Shown: piece by piece, positions 54,695-63,981 of the stretch
Layout: the number at the start of each line of letters is the position of its first letter
How positions within the stretch are numbered: position 1 is the stretch's first letter
Assembly: GCA_963210315.1 (NCBI GenBank)
Contig: OY723276.1
Coordinates: 558,001 to 622,000 of the forward strand
Direction of reading: 5' to 3'
DNA length: 64,000 nucleotides
Origin: Rhynchopus euleeides
Lineage: Eukaryota > Euglenozoa > Diplonemea > Diplonemida > Diplonemidae
Program-made: the position numbers and the translations under genes
The notes under the pieces: generated by a model
The model's database searches: none
Told to the model about the DNA's origin: nothing
The model's input: only the letters and a program-made list of their open reading frames with translations

Positions 54695-55897
54695 TCAGAC
54701 CCGGGCCCCGGCCCCGCCGTTTCCCGGCCGCGCCGCAGCCTGCCGGTAGCCCTGGTTCCAGGGGCCGCCCCGCCCCGTCTGGGGAGCCAGGGGAGCGGCC
54801 CCGCGTCCACGCCCCCGAGGCCCCCCGCGGGCGCGGGCCTCCTTCACCTTGGCTGCCGCCTTCATCAGCGGGTCCTCGGCGGCTGCCTGCATCTGGTTGA
54901 GGACGTCCCGTCGCGGGAGACCCTCCACGACGTACAGGTGCTGCACGCGGAGTGAGGTGAGGAGGCTATCGCCGAGGGCGACGAAGGGGGCGGATGCGAG
55001 CGTCTGGGGGATGTCCGTCGCCGTCTCCACCCACGCCTTCAGCTGTGAGAATACGTCCCCCAGCTGGTCGCCGCCCCCCAGGTGCGACGTGCCCGCCGTG
55101 TAGCGGAGGGCGAGGTCGCGCCACAGGCTCTCGCCGGACCCCGTGCGGATAAGGGGAATCCACTCCGTGACACTGGTAGCGTCGGCCGGGGAAGGCACCC
55201 GCGTAGACACCACCGGGCGGGCAGGGGGCTCCGGGCCCGGAGCCTGAAGCTGAGGCGGCGCCCCCTGCGCGGACCGTAACGCCGCCAGCTCCGCTTGCTG
55301 CCCCTCCCACTGGCGCCGCATCGTCGCCATGTGGGCGTCCGTCTGGCGGCGGAGCTCCTCCATCCCCTGCCGCAGCGCCGCCGCCTCCGCCGCCGCCGAC
55401 GAGGCGTGTGCGGTGGCTGCCACGGCCTGCTGCGAGGCCGCCACCGCGCGCGAGGGGGAGGCCTGCTTGGTGGGGTTTCGAAGTCGCGCGAACCCTTCAT
55501 CCCCCAGTGCCGCACCTGCGACATGGAGGGTGAGGAGGGCGCGGAACTTCGTGAGCCCCTCCCACAAGTCATGCTCCCCCCCCACGATCAAGCACAGCCC
55601 GTGATCGATGGGGCAGGCGACCCCGATCGTCGACCACCCGGCGTGCCCGTCCCCCTCATCGCCCTGCCAAGCCTTCTGCAGCAGAAGGGCTGTGGCCAGC
55701 AGCGACTCCAACCTCACCCAAGTCGGCTTGGCCAAGGCCGACGTGACCCGGGAGTCGAGGTCGTGCACCTGGGCGATGCACTTGGGGGGCTGGAGCTGCG
55801 CCCGGCCCGTCTGGTCCAGTCCCTGCAGGACCGTGGCCAACGCGGCGAAGTCGGGTGCGGCGTGGGCGCCGGTCAGGTCAACGGACACGGAGGGCAT
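54695..55897 (-). CDS. Gag-like protein of the YR element, 400 aa
   Basis: The ATG at 55897 (MPSVSVDLTGAH) lies just inside repeat B; an upstream open frame within B (starting at 56023) is not needed. Residues 1-130 are globular-helical, 135-200 an Ala/Gln-rich coiled coil (AEAAALRQGMEELRRQTDAH), 215-335 a second helical domain, and 350-400 an Arg/Gly-rich tail (GGPRGRGRGAAP) suited to RNA binding. No zinc knuckle. It ends in a TGA followed by C, after which the same frame runs on into YR. Confidence 0.7.
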   Translation of the reverse strand: MPSVSVDLTGAHAAPDFAALATVLQGLDQTGRAQLQPPKCIAQVHDLDSRVTSALAKPTWVRLESLLATALLLQKAWQGDEGDGHAGWSTIGVACPIDHGLCLIVGGEHDLWEGLTKFRALLTLHVAGAALGDEGFARLRNPTKQASPSRAVAASQQAVAATAHASSAAAEAAALRQGMEELRRQTDAHMATMRRQWEGQQAELAALRSAQGAPPQLQAPGPEPPARPVVSTRVPSPADATSVTEWIPLIRTGSGESLWRDLALRYTAGTSHLGGGDQLGDVFSQLKAWVETATDIPQTLASAPFVALGDSLLTSLRVQHLYVVEGLPRRDVLNQMQAAAEDPLMKAAAKVKEARARGGPRGRGRGAAPLAPQTGRGGPWNQGYRQAAARPGNGGAGARV

Positions 55898-55933
55898 TGT
55901 GTATGTGGTAAATGAGGTAGAGAAGCGACCGGT

Positions 55934-56131
55934 GGTAAAACAAAGATGCAACAACCACCCAGGGTATAAAACCTGATGAAGGTGGTGTTGTGTGAGTGTG
56001 CTCTGCCTCTCTCTCCGCTGCAAATTCCCAACGTAAACTCAGATGGTGGTGGTGGTGGTGGTGGTGGTGGTGGTGGTGGTGGTGGTGGTGGTGGTGGTGG
56101 TGGTGGTGGTGGTGGTGGTGGTGGTGGTGGT
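55934..56131. repeat. 5' B repeat of the YR element and (TGG)n
   Basis: B copy at 55934-56042, identical by eye to 51781-51887, followed by about 29 TGG units (56043-56131). Confidence 0.85.
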
Positions 56132-56776
56132 GAGCAGTTGTGAACAGTGGTGGGCCGTGGTGGCGTGGTAGAAAAAACAAGACAGAAGTGGGGGGAGGGG
56201 GGGGGGGGGGGGAGCGATCACAACTGTTGGTGTCGGTTCGTCAGACCACTGCCCCTCCAGTGCTGGACCTTGTTGCAGCTCCGGCTATACTTTGCTGTTG
56301 ATGTCGGTGAGGTCGAGGTAGAGCCGTGAGAGATGCTCAGAACGATCGGAATCGCCAGGACAACCAAAGGCCTGGCGTGAGATTGCTTCCCCCCTGCATT
56401 GCCACCAGTATGGCTCCGATATTGCAGAGTTTCTACCCAAAAGAAAAGGCCGTACTCCAACCCGATTCTATGCATGCCGCACGATATTTGAGATGCGGCA
56501 GATGGTACAGCCTCTGTGGAACACAAAGGGCAATGCACGCAAAAAATAACTAGCAGATCCACCACCCCTCACCACCCCACCCCACCCCACCCTCCCCTCC
56601 TGACCTTGCTGAGGCTTCCAATGCAGATATGCGATTAAATTCGCACATCACGCCATGCTCGCAGAAAAGGTGTCAGATCTAAAAACATATCGGGCTGCAA
56701 CAGGGTAGCACGCCCCCTATCACATCAGGCGCATAACCCCTCATGAAACCCTCGGTGGGAAAGCGCATGACATAGC
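56132..56776. other. Intergenic, no gene recognised
   Basis: G run 56197-56211, then anonymous sequence; CCCCA repeats near 56570-56590. It includes the EndoG 3' flank. Confidence 0.5.
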
Positions 56777-57685
56777 TCAGGCATCTGCCGGAGCTGCAAC
56801 CTTCTTTGCAGCGAACATCTTCGACTTGTCGGTGCACTTCTCCAGGGTGCAGAGGTCCTTCGACTGTGCGGCGGAGGCGAACATCTCGAGGCCTGTCAGG
56901 CGCTCCACGTCACCCTGGGGAACCTTGTAGGTCAGAGGCGGCTCGTCGCAGGGCGAGTTGGGGACAATGAAGGCTGCTGAGTAGAGCCCTCCGTCCTTCG
57001 CCTCCGTCACGATCACTTTGTAGAGGTGGGTCGGCACCGCGATGTCGTGCTGCCCGACAAGCTTGTACGACACAACCTTCGCGCCGGTGTCGGAGTCGAA
57101 GTGGGGTTTGAAGACAGGCCCGGTGAGGGCCCACGTGTGGGGGTGCTTCTTCGCGATCTTGCGCACCATGGCCTCCAGGTGGAACCAGGAGGCACCGTTG
57201 CACACGCCGTCCTGCGGCACGACGTTGTGGTTGAGGATGAAGGTGGCGTCCATCGCATCCTGGTTGCTGCGCATGTCCGCGGCAGGCACCATGTGCCCCC
57301 TGACGTAGTCCCCAAGCTGCCGTGCTGCCTTGTAGTCGCTGGGTGAGGCACGGAAAGGCTCAGGGATGTCACGGTCAGCCTTGAAGGAGCTCTTCTCGCG
57401 CGCGGCGTCGCCCTTCAGCCCCTCAGGGGTGAGGTGCTCCAGCGTCCAGCTCGGGCACCGCGTCATCCAGTTGGAGTTTGTGGCGAACGAATCACCCACA
57501 GACGTGACGTGCTCGTCACGGGGCACGCCGTATTTTGCCAGAATGCCCGATACAGCCGCACCGGGCTCGGGCGCGCGCACCTCCTTCGCCTTCGCACCGC
57601 CCATGTACCACGACGTCGCCAGGTAGCTAACGCACCCCCCTGTCACACAACCCAGCCCATACAGCAGAGGGGCCTTGCCTGCCAT
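56777..57685 (-). CDS. EndoG-type DNA/RNA non-specific nuclease, 302 aa
   Basis: The start at ATG 57685 (MAGKAPLLYGLGC) gives 302 aa, a normal EndoG length; the frame is open upstream but is low-complexity His/Pro. Residues 8-26 form a hydrophobic anchor, as in mitochondrial EndoG. The NUC domain (about 50-285) has the catalytic His in RGHMVPAADM (H131) and the metal-binding Asn in NHNVVPQDGVCNGASW, followed by LEAMVRK. The canonical DRGH box reads VRGH here, while the rest is intact. The family degrades DNA and RNA with a metal ion and takes part in mitochondrial DNA turnover and cell death. The tail ends with a Lys/Ala-rich segment (KKVAAPADA). Confidence 0.85.
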   Translation of the reverse strand: MAGKAPLLYGLGCVTGGCVSYLATSWYMGGAKAKEVRAPEPGAAVSGILAKYGVPRDEHVTSVGDSFATNSNWMTRCPSWTLEHLTPEGLKGDAAREKSSFKADRDIPEPFRASPSDYKAARQLGDYVRGHMVPAADMRSNQDAMDATFILNHNVVPQDGVCNGASWFHLEAMVRKIAKKHPHTWALTGPVFKPHFDSDTGAKVVSYKLVGQHDIAVPTHLYKVIVTEAKDGGLYSAAFIVPNSPCDEPPLTYKVPQGDVERLTGLEMFASAAQSKDLCTLEKCTDKSKMFAAKKVAAPADA

Positions 57686-58265
57686 GCTGCCTACAGGAGG
57701 CACAGGTCTGCTTGGTGGTTGAGGTGTTGTGTGGTGGTGATGCAATGAGCATGTGTATGAGAGGGGGGGGGGGGGATCGAAGCGGTGCTTCATTTGCGTT
57801 GCTGGGGGCACGCACGGGGAGGGGAGGGCGGCGGAACCGGCATCTGCAACCCTAACAGCTTCCACGCTCGGGGGGAGGGATGCGCATGCCGTACACGCTA
57901 AACCATCATTTCTTTGCCTTCGTCCTTCAGGCGGTGTGCATGGATTCTTCCCCCTCCACCCCGCACCCACCCCCGACCCCCCCACACACCACCACACCAC
58001 ACCACAGCACAGCAGCACAGCGGGAGGGTGACCCCGACCCACCCCGCCCGCCCGCCCCGCCTAAGTCTTTTCTTAACGTTACGTCCTTTTCTGCCGTCCT
58101 GCATACGGCACATAACATAGCCCCGCATGACCCCACGCCCACACCCACACCCCCGCCATCAAAACAGCGATGGCCACGGTGGGGGGGGATCAGAGGAAGA
58201 GGGTAGCTCGGGGCTTATAGCATTTGAAGTTATCAGCCACACAGGATAGGTTCCGGTTGCTGGCT
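57686..58265. other. Spacer between SKP1 3' end and EndoG start
   Basis: C- and G-rich with CACACCACACC repeats (57985-58020) and G(14) near 57761-57774. It holds the EndoG promoter; no core motif was recognised. Confidence 0.5.
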
Positions 58266-59800
58266 CTATTTCTCTGCCTTCTTGTCGTTGTTGCGGTACT
58301 CGTAGTCCTCGTACAGCTGTGGTTTGCGAGGGTGTGTGACAGGGGGTGGCCATGAGCCAGCAAATGGTTGCAAGGAATAGTCGCAGTAACCCCATCGGTG
58401 GGTGGGTGAAATAGAAGAAAATGCTAGCTGGGATGACATCCCGGCTCATCTCAAAATGCCGATATACACCAATGGTATTTCTGACCCCATCTGCATTTAT
58501 ACCACATCGATGTGTGTTGTACGGCTGTAAATAATCCCTGTGTTTGGGACACTTGGTGGTGGAATAACCGGCAAAAGCGCGGGCCCACCAGCACCATGCC
58601 AGAGCGCATGGAAACATACCTTCTGCTTCTCCTTGTCGGTGAAGGACTCGCTCACCCCGAACTGCTTGTAGAAGTCATCCTCACCCTTGACGTTGCGCAC
58701 AATGTTCGCGAGTGCCGCAGACGCAAAGGTCATCAGCGGTGTGCAGTCCAGGTACTGCGATGCCTTGAGGACAAGGAAGATGTTGGTGTTCTTGTTGATG
58801 TCACCGTCCTGCAGCAGCTGGTTGTTGTAGTAGTCCTCGTCGAAATCCGTGAGGAACGTCTTCAGGTCCTGGCGCAGCGGTCTGTCGATCTTCTCGATGG
58901 ACGCCGGGGGCCACTGGTGCCAGTACTCCGCAAGGTACACGTAAATCCGCTGCACCGTGTCGCTGGTGATCTCTGACAGGGGCACTTTCACCTCAGACTG
59001 CAAAGGGTGTGGATGCGGCACAGTAGGGCAACACACAGCAAAGTGACCTTCGGCACGACGGGCGGCACTCAGGTGCTGGCAAATGACACCAAAACACGCC
59101 CCCCCTCCGGTGCCACTTACAATCGTACCGGAATCACGGTAAATAACAACGTAACCTGGCCTCACGGGCATAGTAGGAACACGCCGAGCACCCTGATCTT
59201 TGCGCGATTTTCACTGTAACTTAAAGACGCCCAGAGTCCCATTTGGCCTTGCTGATTGTGCAACAACACACCTCTTCCTGGTTCATCAGCTTCTTCAGCA
59301 CCTCGCACTTCATCGCCATGTTCTTCGGGACAACGCACGCCAGCCCATCGGAGCACTCCAGCACGATGTTCGCGCTGAAGTCAATCTGTTTGCAGAGCAG
59401 CAGTTGGAGACACACACAGCATGGCACAACGGCCCACCCCACCCATCACAAACTCATTTGAGCACGTTTGAATTGAAAGGGGGTTGAAGGGAACACCGCA
59501 CAACTCACAGGGTTTGTGCCTCGTTGTTCCCCACTGCAGCCCCTCCGCACGCACACAACATATCCCTCGTCGAGCACGGTAAGACGTACTACTTCGAGAT
59601 CTCGAAGCTCGTGGCCAAATCCTGCGTGGACGCCCCTGACTGTATCAAGGGATCTTGCGTCCCTCGCAGGGCGGAAGTGCCGCATGTCCGAGCAAGACTC
59701 CACCCCACCCCACTACCCCTGACCGCACCGCACAGTATACCTTGGAGTACGCATCTGCCACCGGCATGGTCTCCATCGTTGTCGGCTCGCCTGCCCCCAT
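58266..59800 (-). CDS. SKP1: SKP1, SCF ubiquitin ligase adaptor, 4 exons, 200 aa
   Basis: Exons on the minus strand: 59800-59741 (MGAGEPTTMETMPVADAYSK), 59385-59272 (IDFSANIVLECSDGLACVVP...), 58997-58620 and 58316-58266 (LYEDYEYRNNDKKAEK, TAG). Donors are GTATAC, GTGTGT and GTATGT; acceptors are AAACAG, TTGCAG and CCACAG. All introns are phase 0 and the joined product is 200 aa. The POZ/BTB-like N-terminal half contains VLECSDGLACVVPKNM and LKKLMNQEE. The C-terminal F-box-binding half has FLTDFDEDYYNNQLLQDGDI and ASQYLDCTPLMTFASAALAN followed by NIVRNVKG, all diagnostic of SKP1. SKP1 links F-box proteins to cullin-1. The N-terminus is ~18 residues longer than usual. Intron 1 contains an exon-like sequence on the opposite strand. 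Confidence 0.9.
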
Positions 59801-61090
59801 GGTGTTTGTTTCCGCTCCCGTGTAGCGGGTGTAGCGGGGGACTGTCTGCAGGGCATCACACGAGGTGGTGGGGACGGTGGTGTGGCGGTGCACCACGAGA
59901 TTATCGGAAAACACACCGAGCGTCTGCTCGCTGCGACACACACACGAAGTACATCGAAACCGGCGACACGCCGTCAGAGCGAAAACCACGACCGACGGAG
60001 GGGTGGTTGGGGGAGCGCCACCGCAGTTCCAAACAGCCAGCACATTGGTTTGTTTGTTTGGCATCGACGGTCGCCATCCTGGCCTGTGAGAGTGAGAAAT
60101 AACCAGGCCAGCGGCGCACACAACTGATTTCTTTCTCGTTGATTTCTGGCAGAGGGCCAAGGGCTGGGGCATATGAGCGCAACCAGTCCCAGCCCCAGCA
60201 CACACAATGCAATGCGCGGGTTTCGGTATTTCGTTTCTTTTTCTTCTGTCTTTAGTTTCCCCCTCGTTCCCGGCGTGATCGGAATATACCACCGCCACTC
60301 CCCCACCCCGAGAGAAGTGACACCCTGGCCGGCAACACATATCGTTCGATTTGGGTGCTGCCGCTGTGATATCCTTCCCTTCTCACTGCCACACATCAGC
60401 ACTCCCACCCCCCACCCCTAGCTCCCTAGCTGCCTTCACGGTGGCCCAGTCAGCGGCGTAACCAGGTGAACTGACCAGCCCCTTTGTTTGACCAGGGGCA
60501 GGCCTGGTCAAAACCCTGACTCGGCCGCCATCGCCGGAGCATCCACACTTCACACGAGACAGAAGATCCAGCTACACACCCACCCGGCACACTGCAATTC
60601 TGTGCAATGTTTACCGGGGTCCGGGCTGATTTCGTTTGACACGGGGGGATGGGATGTGAGGGGGTGTGGGGAAACTGGCTAGATATCAAGGAGGGTAGGG
60701 CAATGCAGTTGCACGGAGAAGGGACAAAGGATGCGGGGGGGGAAAAAAGGCAAAAAAAATCACTGAGAGAGAGAGAGAACCAGCCTCAACCCTCCACTCA
60801 AACACAGGCGGTACATCCGAGGCCTAGTCAGGCACTCAACCCTCTTCAAACCCCTTCACTCTAGAGGGTTCCTTTGTGGAAGCAGGTTTCGATTCGAAGA
60901 TGGATGCTCAGGCATGGGGGTGAGGTGGTGCGCTCCGTAGCCGCGACACCCTATTTGTGCGGCTCTTGCCGCAGACGCAACGGCCACGCACAGATCAGGG
61001 GAATTTTGCGGCTGCTCCGAGCGCACGAGGAGGTGTGCCGCTCTGACACAAGGGGGAACAGGGCGAGACTTTGCAAACAGGCTGACCCGC
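59801..61090. other. Intergenic, no gene recognised
   Basis: Anonymous sequence. Several 70-230 codon frames on both strands lack recognisable domains. It holds the SKP1 promoter. Confidence 0.5.
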
Positions 61091-61363
61091 TCAGTCACCC
61101 CTCCGCTTCCTCGGGAGCGGCCCGCGTTTTGCATCCGGCTTGCCCGCGGCCTTCTTGGCTGCGGCCTCTGCAGCCTCCGCCTTGTTTTGCTTGAGCAGCT
61201 TGTAGGACGTCATGTCGAAGCGGTGCTCCATCTGGTAGCCCCAGATCAGAAACCCGATGACGAGGAACAGGAAGAAGGGGGGCAGCCCGATCCGGTCGGC
61301 GAAGTCCACCCACCACTCGGGAAACCACAGCATGGTCTGGCTGGGGGGCGGGGTGCTCTGCAT
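61091..61363 (-). CDS. Small single-pass membrane protein, 80-90 aa
   Basis: The frame ends TGA at 61091. Starts are possible at 61363 (MQSTPPPSQT, 90 aa) or 61333 (MLWFPEWWVDFA, 80 aa, preceded by CAGACC). One strong membrane helix, LPPFFLFLVIGFLIWGYQME, follows an aromatic N-terminus. A charged Lys/Ala helix (KQNKAEAAEAAAKKAAGK) and a basic C-terminus (PLPRKRRGD) come next. The size and shape resemble small accessory subunits of respiratory or secretory membrane complexes, but no family is recognised. An extra upstream exon cannot be excluded. Confidence 0.55.
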   Translation of the reverse strand: MQSTPPPSQTMLWFPEWWVDFADRIGLPPFFLFLVIGFLIWGYQMEHRFDMTSYKLLKQNKAEAAEAAAKKAAGKPDAKRGPLPRKRRGD

Positions 61364-62037
61364 GGGGCATGTGTGTATGGTGCAGTGCGAACCACACATC
61401 AAGATGGGCATCCCATAAGGACGCATGCAAATTGGCTGGGGTGTCTTGGGGAAGGTGGCGATGACGGTGGCTGCTGCCCCCACGCCTCGCTCCGACACTG
61501 CATGGTTGCCGCTCGCATCTGGTGAGGAGACCCCCTGTTGGCACAGACACAGACATACCCATACCCAAGGCATAAGCGCATAGCAAAAACCACGCTAGAT
61601 GGGCCGCTGGGCATGGGCTTTGCAAGGAACCCTAGGCAGGGGGGGCTTTAGATTGGCGATAAAAAAATAGAGAAAGCCGACCCGTCTTCCTGCCTTGGCT
61701 TCTGTTCCACCCCGCACACACGGCGTTTGGAACGCTTTCGTGCGGGCACACAATACAGGCTGTTATAGGTCCCAGAAAACCCGTTAGGCGTTGTGTTGCA
61801 GCACACAGCCCTCCCCCAGAGCGGCACTGCTGAGCCCCACCCACCGACCCACACCCTTTGATGAGATCTCCGCTGAACACGAGCCCCGCCCCCGCCCCCG
61901 CCCCCACCACGGCACCCATCCGGAGGGTGTGTCGGCCAGCGTGCGTTGGACCTGCCTTCGGGAAAAACTTCGGCGTTCCGCCCGGCAGTAGGAATCCTCC
62001 CCACCTACCCACCCCTCCACACCCCGTCCCTTTCGCC
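61364..62037. other. Spacer, one exon-like minus-strand stretch
   Basis: About 61930-61850 (minus) reads MGAVVGAGAGAGLVFSGDLI, a hydrophobic Gly/Ala-rich N-terminus-like peptide followed by a possible GGTGTG donor. No joined model was found, so no gene is called. The rest is anonymous. Confidence 0.4.
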
Positions 62038-63981
62038 TTAAGACCTTCCCACGGAGCCGTGCGGTGTGTAGAGAAAGCACTCACCCAACAGGGTGTCGAG
62101 AACCCAGTGCCCGTCCTCTTCGGACACCACCTCGCCGACTGTGTTTGTGTCCGACACGACACGGACATCGGAAGGCGTGACCGAGGGGCGGTAGTGGTGT
62201 TTGTATATCGGGCAGTGGTGCATGCGGACGAGCTGTGTGTCAGACGTCGCCTCAAACAGCCGGCTGTCGATCCGCACCACCTGCCTCCGGGGCTGCTGGC
62301 TCTGGTCAGTCAGCCACGTCGACACCAGGGCCGACCCACGCGAGGACCCCTCCTTCGGCACATGCTTCTCCTCCAGCCCCCACTGCCGCAGCAGCAGCGT
62401 CGCTCTGTTCGCCACACTCTCCTTCTGCATCCGCAGCGTGTCGCAGGGCGCCCTCCTCGAGCTCCGCTTGTTCAGCCCCGCCAGCTGCTTCAGAAACCCC
62501 AGAAGCCCCGACTTCTTCACATACTGCGTGTTGATCCCGCGCACCGCCTGCAGGTCCTCCAACACATCCTCCGCAGTGCCGTACTCCTCGATCTCCTTCC
62601 GGGGCCCGCTGCCCTGCTGCCTCTCGGCACACTCCGCGGTGTTGAGGAAGTTGGCGAGATGGCTTGCCAGCCGGACGTAGTCCTCACAGCTGTGCAGGGC
62701 CGCCGGCTGCGACTCATCAGCCGCCGCCGCGGCCTTCCCCTTCTTCTGCACGGGGGTCTGCTGCGCGTCGCTCCGCCTCCCTTTGGCACTACGCCCCCTG
62801 CTGGGGGACACAACCCGTGCCTCGGGATCAGCCGCCGCGGTGCTCCCCCGCCCCCCCCGGGGCGTCTTCGCCGCCGACTGCCTCTGGTTGCCCCGCGCGC
62901 TCCGCGGGGGGCTCTTCTGCTTCTCCGCCTCCCGCTTCCGCTTCCGGGGGGCCGCGCTCTTCTTCGCAGGCTTCGACGGACCATCGAGCGACATGTCGCT
63001 GCTATCATCAGACCCACCCCCCTCCTCCAGCAGCTCCTCCCACTGGTAGTCGGGGTACGCCTTCCTGTTGGACCACTTCGCAATATCCACCCGACACTTC
63101 AGCACATTGGGGTGCTTCTTTGTGAACGCCTCCATGCGGGTGTCCCTCACGAGATCATTCCAATAGATAGGCAGGGAGCAAACAGGGCACTCCCATTTGA
63201 AGGCCAGCGCCCCTCTGTGCTGCGCCATGGTGAGGTAGACGTTGAGGTCGAAGCACTGCAGGTGGGTGCAGGCGGCACCCCGCACCATGGGTGGGTGGAT
63301 CTTCCCACCGACAACCGGGTCGTGCCACGACACCTCGCACAGCATGGAGATGCCGTCGTTCCCTGCGGCACCTCCGTGGCCTTGGTCTGCCTCCCTGATG
63401 GTGTTGAAAAGACCCCGGAGAGTGACAAGCTCTAGCCTGCACGTCACCAGCACGACAATGGTAGAGAGATTTCCCCATTCCCGCTGTCCGGCGGGCCGTC
63501 CGCCCGGTGGGGGTGCAGGCTCGATAACCTTCTTCAGGTAGACTGACAGGACGTCCTTCTTATCGAGAGACTGCTGTTCGACAGCGAGAAGAAGCTGTGA
63601 AGGGACTGCCCGCCCATACGGATCGAGGTCTCCTTTGACAACCCTGTCGTTCACTTTAATCTCGACCTCGCGCCTCCCGTCGTCGAAGGGCCATGGGGTG
63701 ATGCCTCCGGAATCATCGTCGTAATGCGCGAGATGTATGTTATATCTCGAGTTTGGCTGCATGACTACCCCCCGGATGTCAGGGCTGATGCGTGCGGTGA
63801 AAGAGGCATCCCGCGACGCGGACCACGTGATGTCAACCGCATCGATGAGGGCGCAGACAGAGATGAGCGGCGGGCATCGCAGCGCCCCCACGGCGCCCAC
63901 AACCCCACGCTTCTTCTCATCCCGAATGCTATCCCGCAGAGGCTGCAGCGAGGACAGCTGCTCCTTCACTGAGAGAGCCAT
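62038..63981 (-). CDS. SP-RING (PIAS/Siz-type) SUMO E3 ligase with TFIIS-N-like domain, 647 aa
   Basis: Begins at ATG 63981 (MALSVKEQLSSLQ) and ends TAA; a single exon is visible, and a further 5' exon beyond the window cannot be excluded. Residues 40-190 resemble a PINIT-type domain. The SP-RING lies at about 215-272: VSWHDPVVGGKIHPPMVRG, then CTHLQCFDLNVYL (C238, H240, C243) and WECPVC (C265, C268), the single-zinc pattern of PIAS/Siz proteins. These stimulate SUMO transfer from UBC9. Residues 325-335 (DDSSDMSLDG) are acidic, as in SUMO-interacting regions, and RKRKR at 346-350 may be a nuclear signal. Residues 468-534 (TAEDVLEDLQAV ... LLRQWG) look like a TFIIS N-terminal/LEDGF-type helical bundle. 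That fusion is unusual. No SAP domain is seen. Confidence 0.8.
   Translation of the reverse strand: MALSVKEQLSSLQPLRDSIRDEKKRGVVGAVGALRCPPLISVCALIDAVDITWSASRDASFTARISPDIRGVVMQPNSRYNIHLAHYDDDSGGITPWPFDDGRREVEIKVNDRVVKGDLDPYGRAVPSQLLLAVEQQSLDKKDVLSVYLKKVIEPAPPPGGRPAGQREWGNLSTIVVLVTCRLELVTLRGLFNTIREADQGHGGAAGNDGISMLCEVSWHDPVVGGKIHPPMVRGAACTHLQCFDLNVYLTMAQHRGALAFKWECPVCSLPIYWNDLVRDTRMEAFTKKHPNVLKCRVDIAKWSNRKAYPDYQWEELLEEGGGSDDSSDMSLDGPSKPAKKSAAPRKRKREAEKQKSPPRSARGNQRQSAAKTPRGGRGSTAAADPEARVVSPSRGRSAKGRRSDAQQTPVQKKGKAAAAADESQPAALHSCEDYVRLASHLANFLNTAECAERQQGSGPRKEIEEYGTAEDVLEDLQAVRGINTQYVKKSGLLGFLKQLAGLNKRSSRRAPCDTLRMQKESVANRATLLLRQWGLEEKHVPKEGSSRGSALVSTWLTDQSQQPRRQVVRIDSRLFEATSDTQLVRMHHCPIYKHHYRPSVTPSDVRVVSDTNTVGEVVSEEDGHWVLDTLLGECFLYTPHGSVGRS

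Larger units (their letters stand above)
51229..56131 (-). mobile_element. Tyrosine-recombinase retroelement (VIPER/Ngaro-like), gag-YR-RT/RNaseH
   Basis: About 4.9 kb. In element orientation, one repeat (B, 56042-55934) precedes gag. Then come YR, RT-RNase H, and downstream repeat A (52020-51887), B (51887-51779), a 141 bp unique piece, A (51637-51490), (TGG)n, B and a shortened A. A and B are about 110-133 bp. This matches the split direct repeats of PAT/Ngaro/VIPER elements. (TGG)n lies at both ends (51229-51253; 56043-56131) and at an internal junction. The YR-before-RT order matches that described for trypanosomatid VIPER rather than Ngaro. All ORFs appear intact apart from a TGA between gag and YR. 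Confidence 0.85.

Noticed and set aside
61858..63435. 525-codon plus-strand frame opposite the SP-RING gene
   Set aside because: Arg/Leu/Pro-rich shadow of the GC-rich SP-RING coding sequence, no domain.
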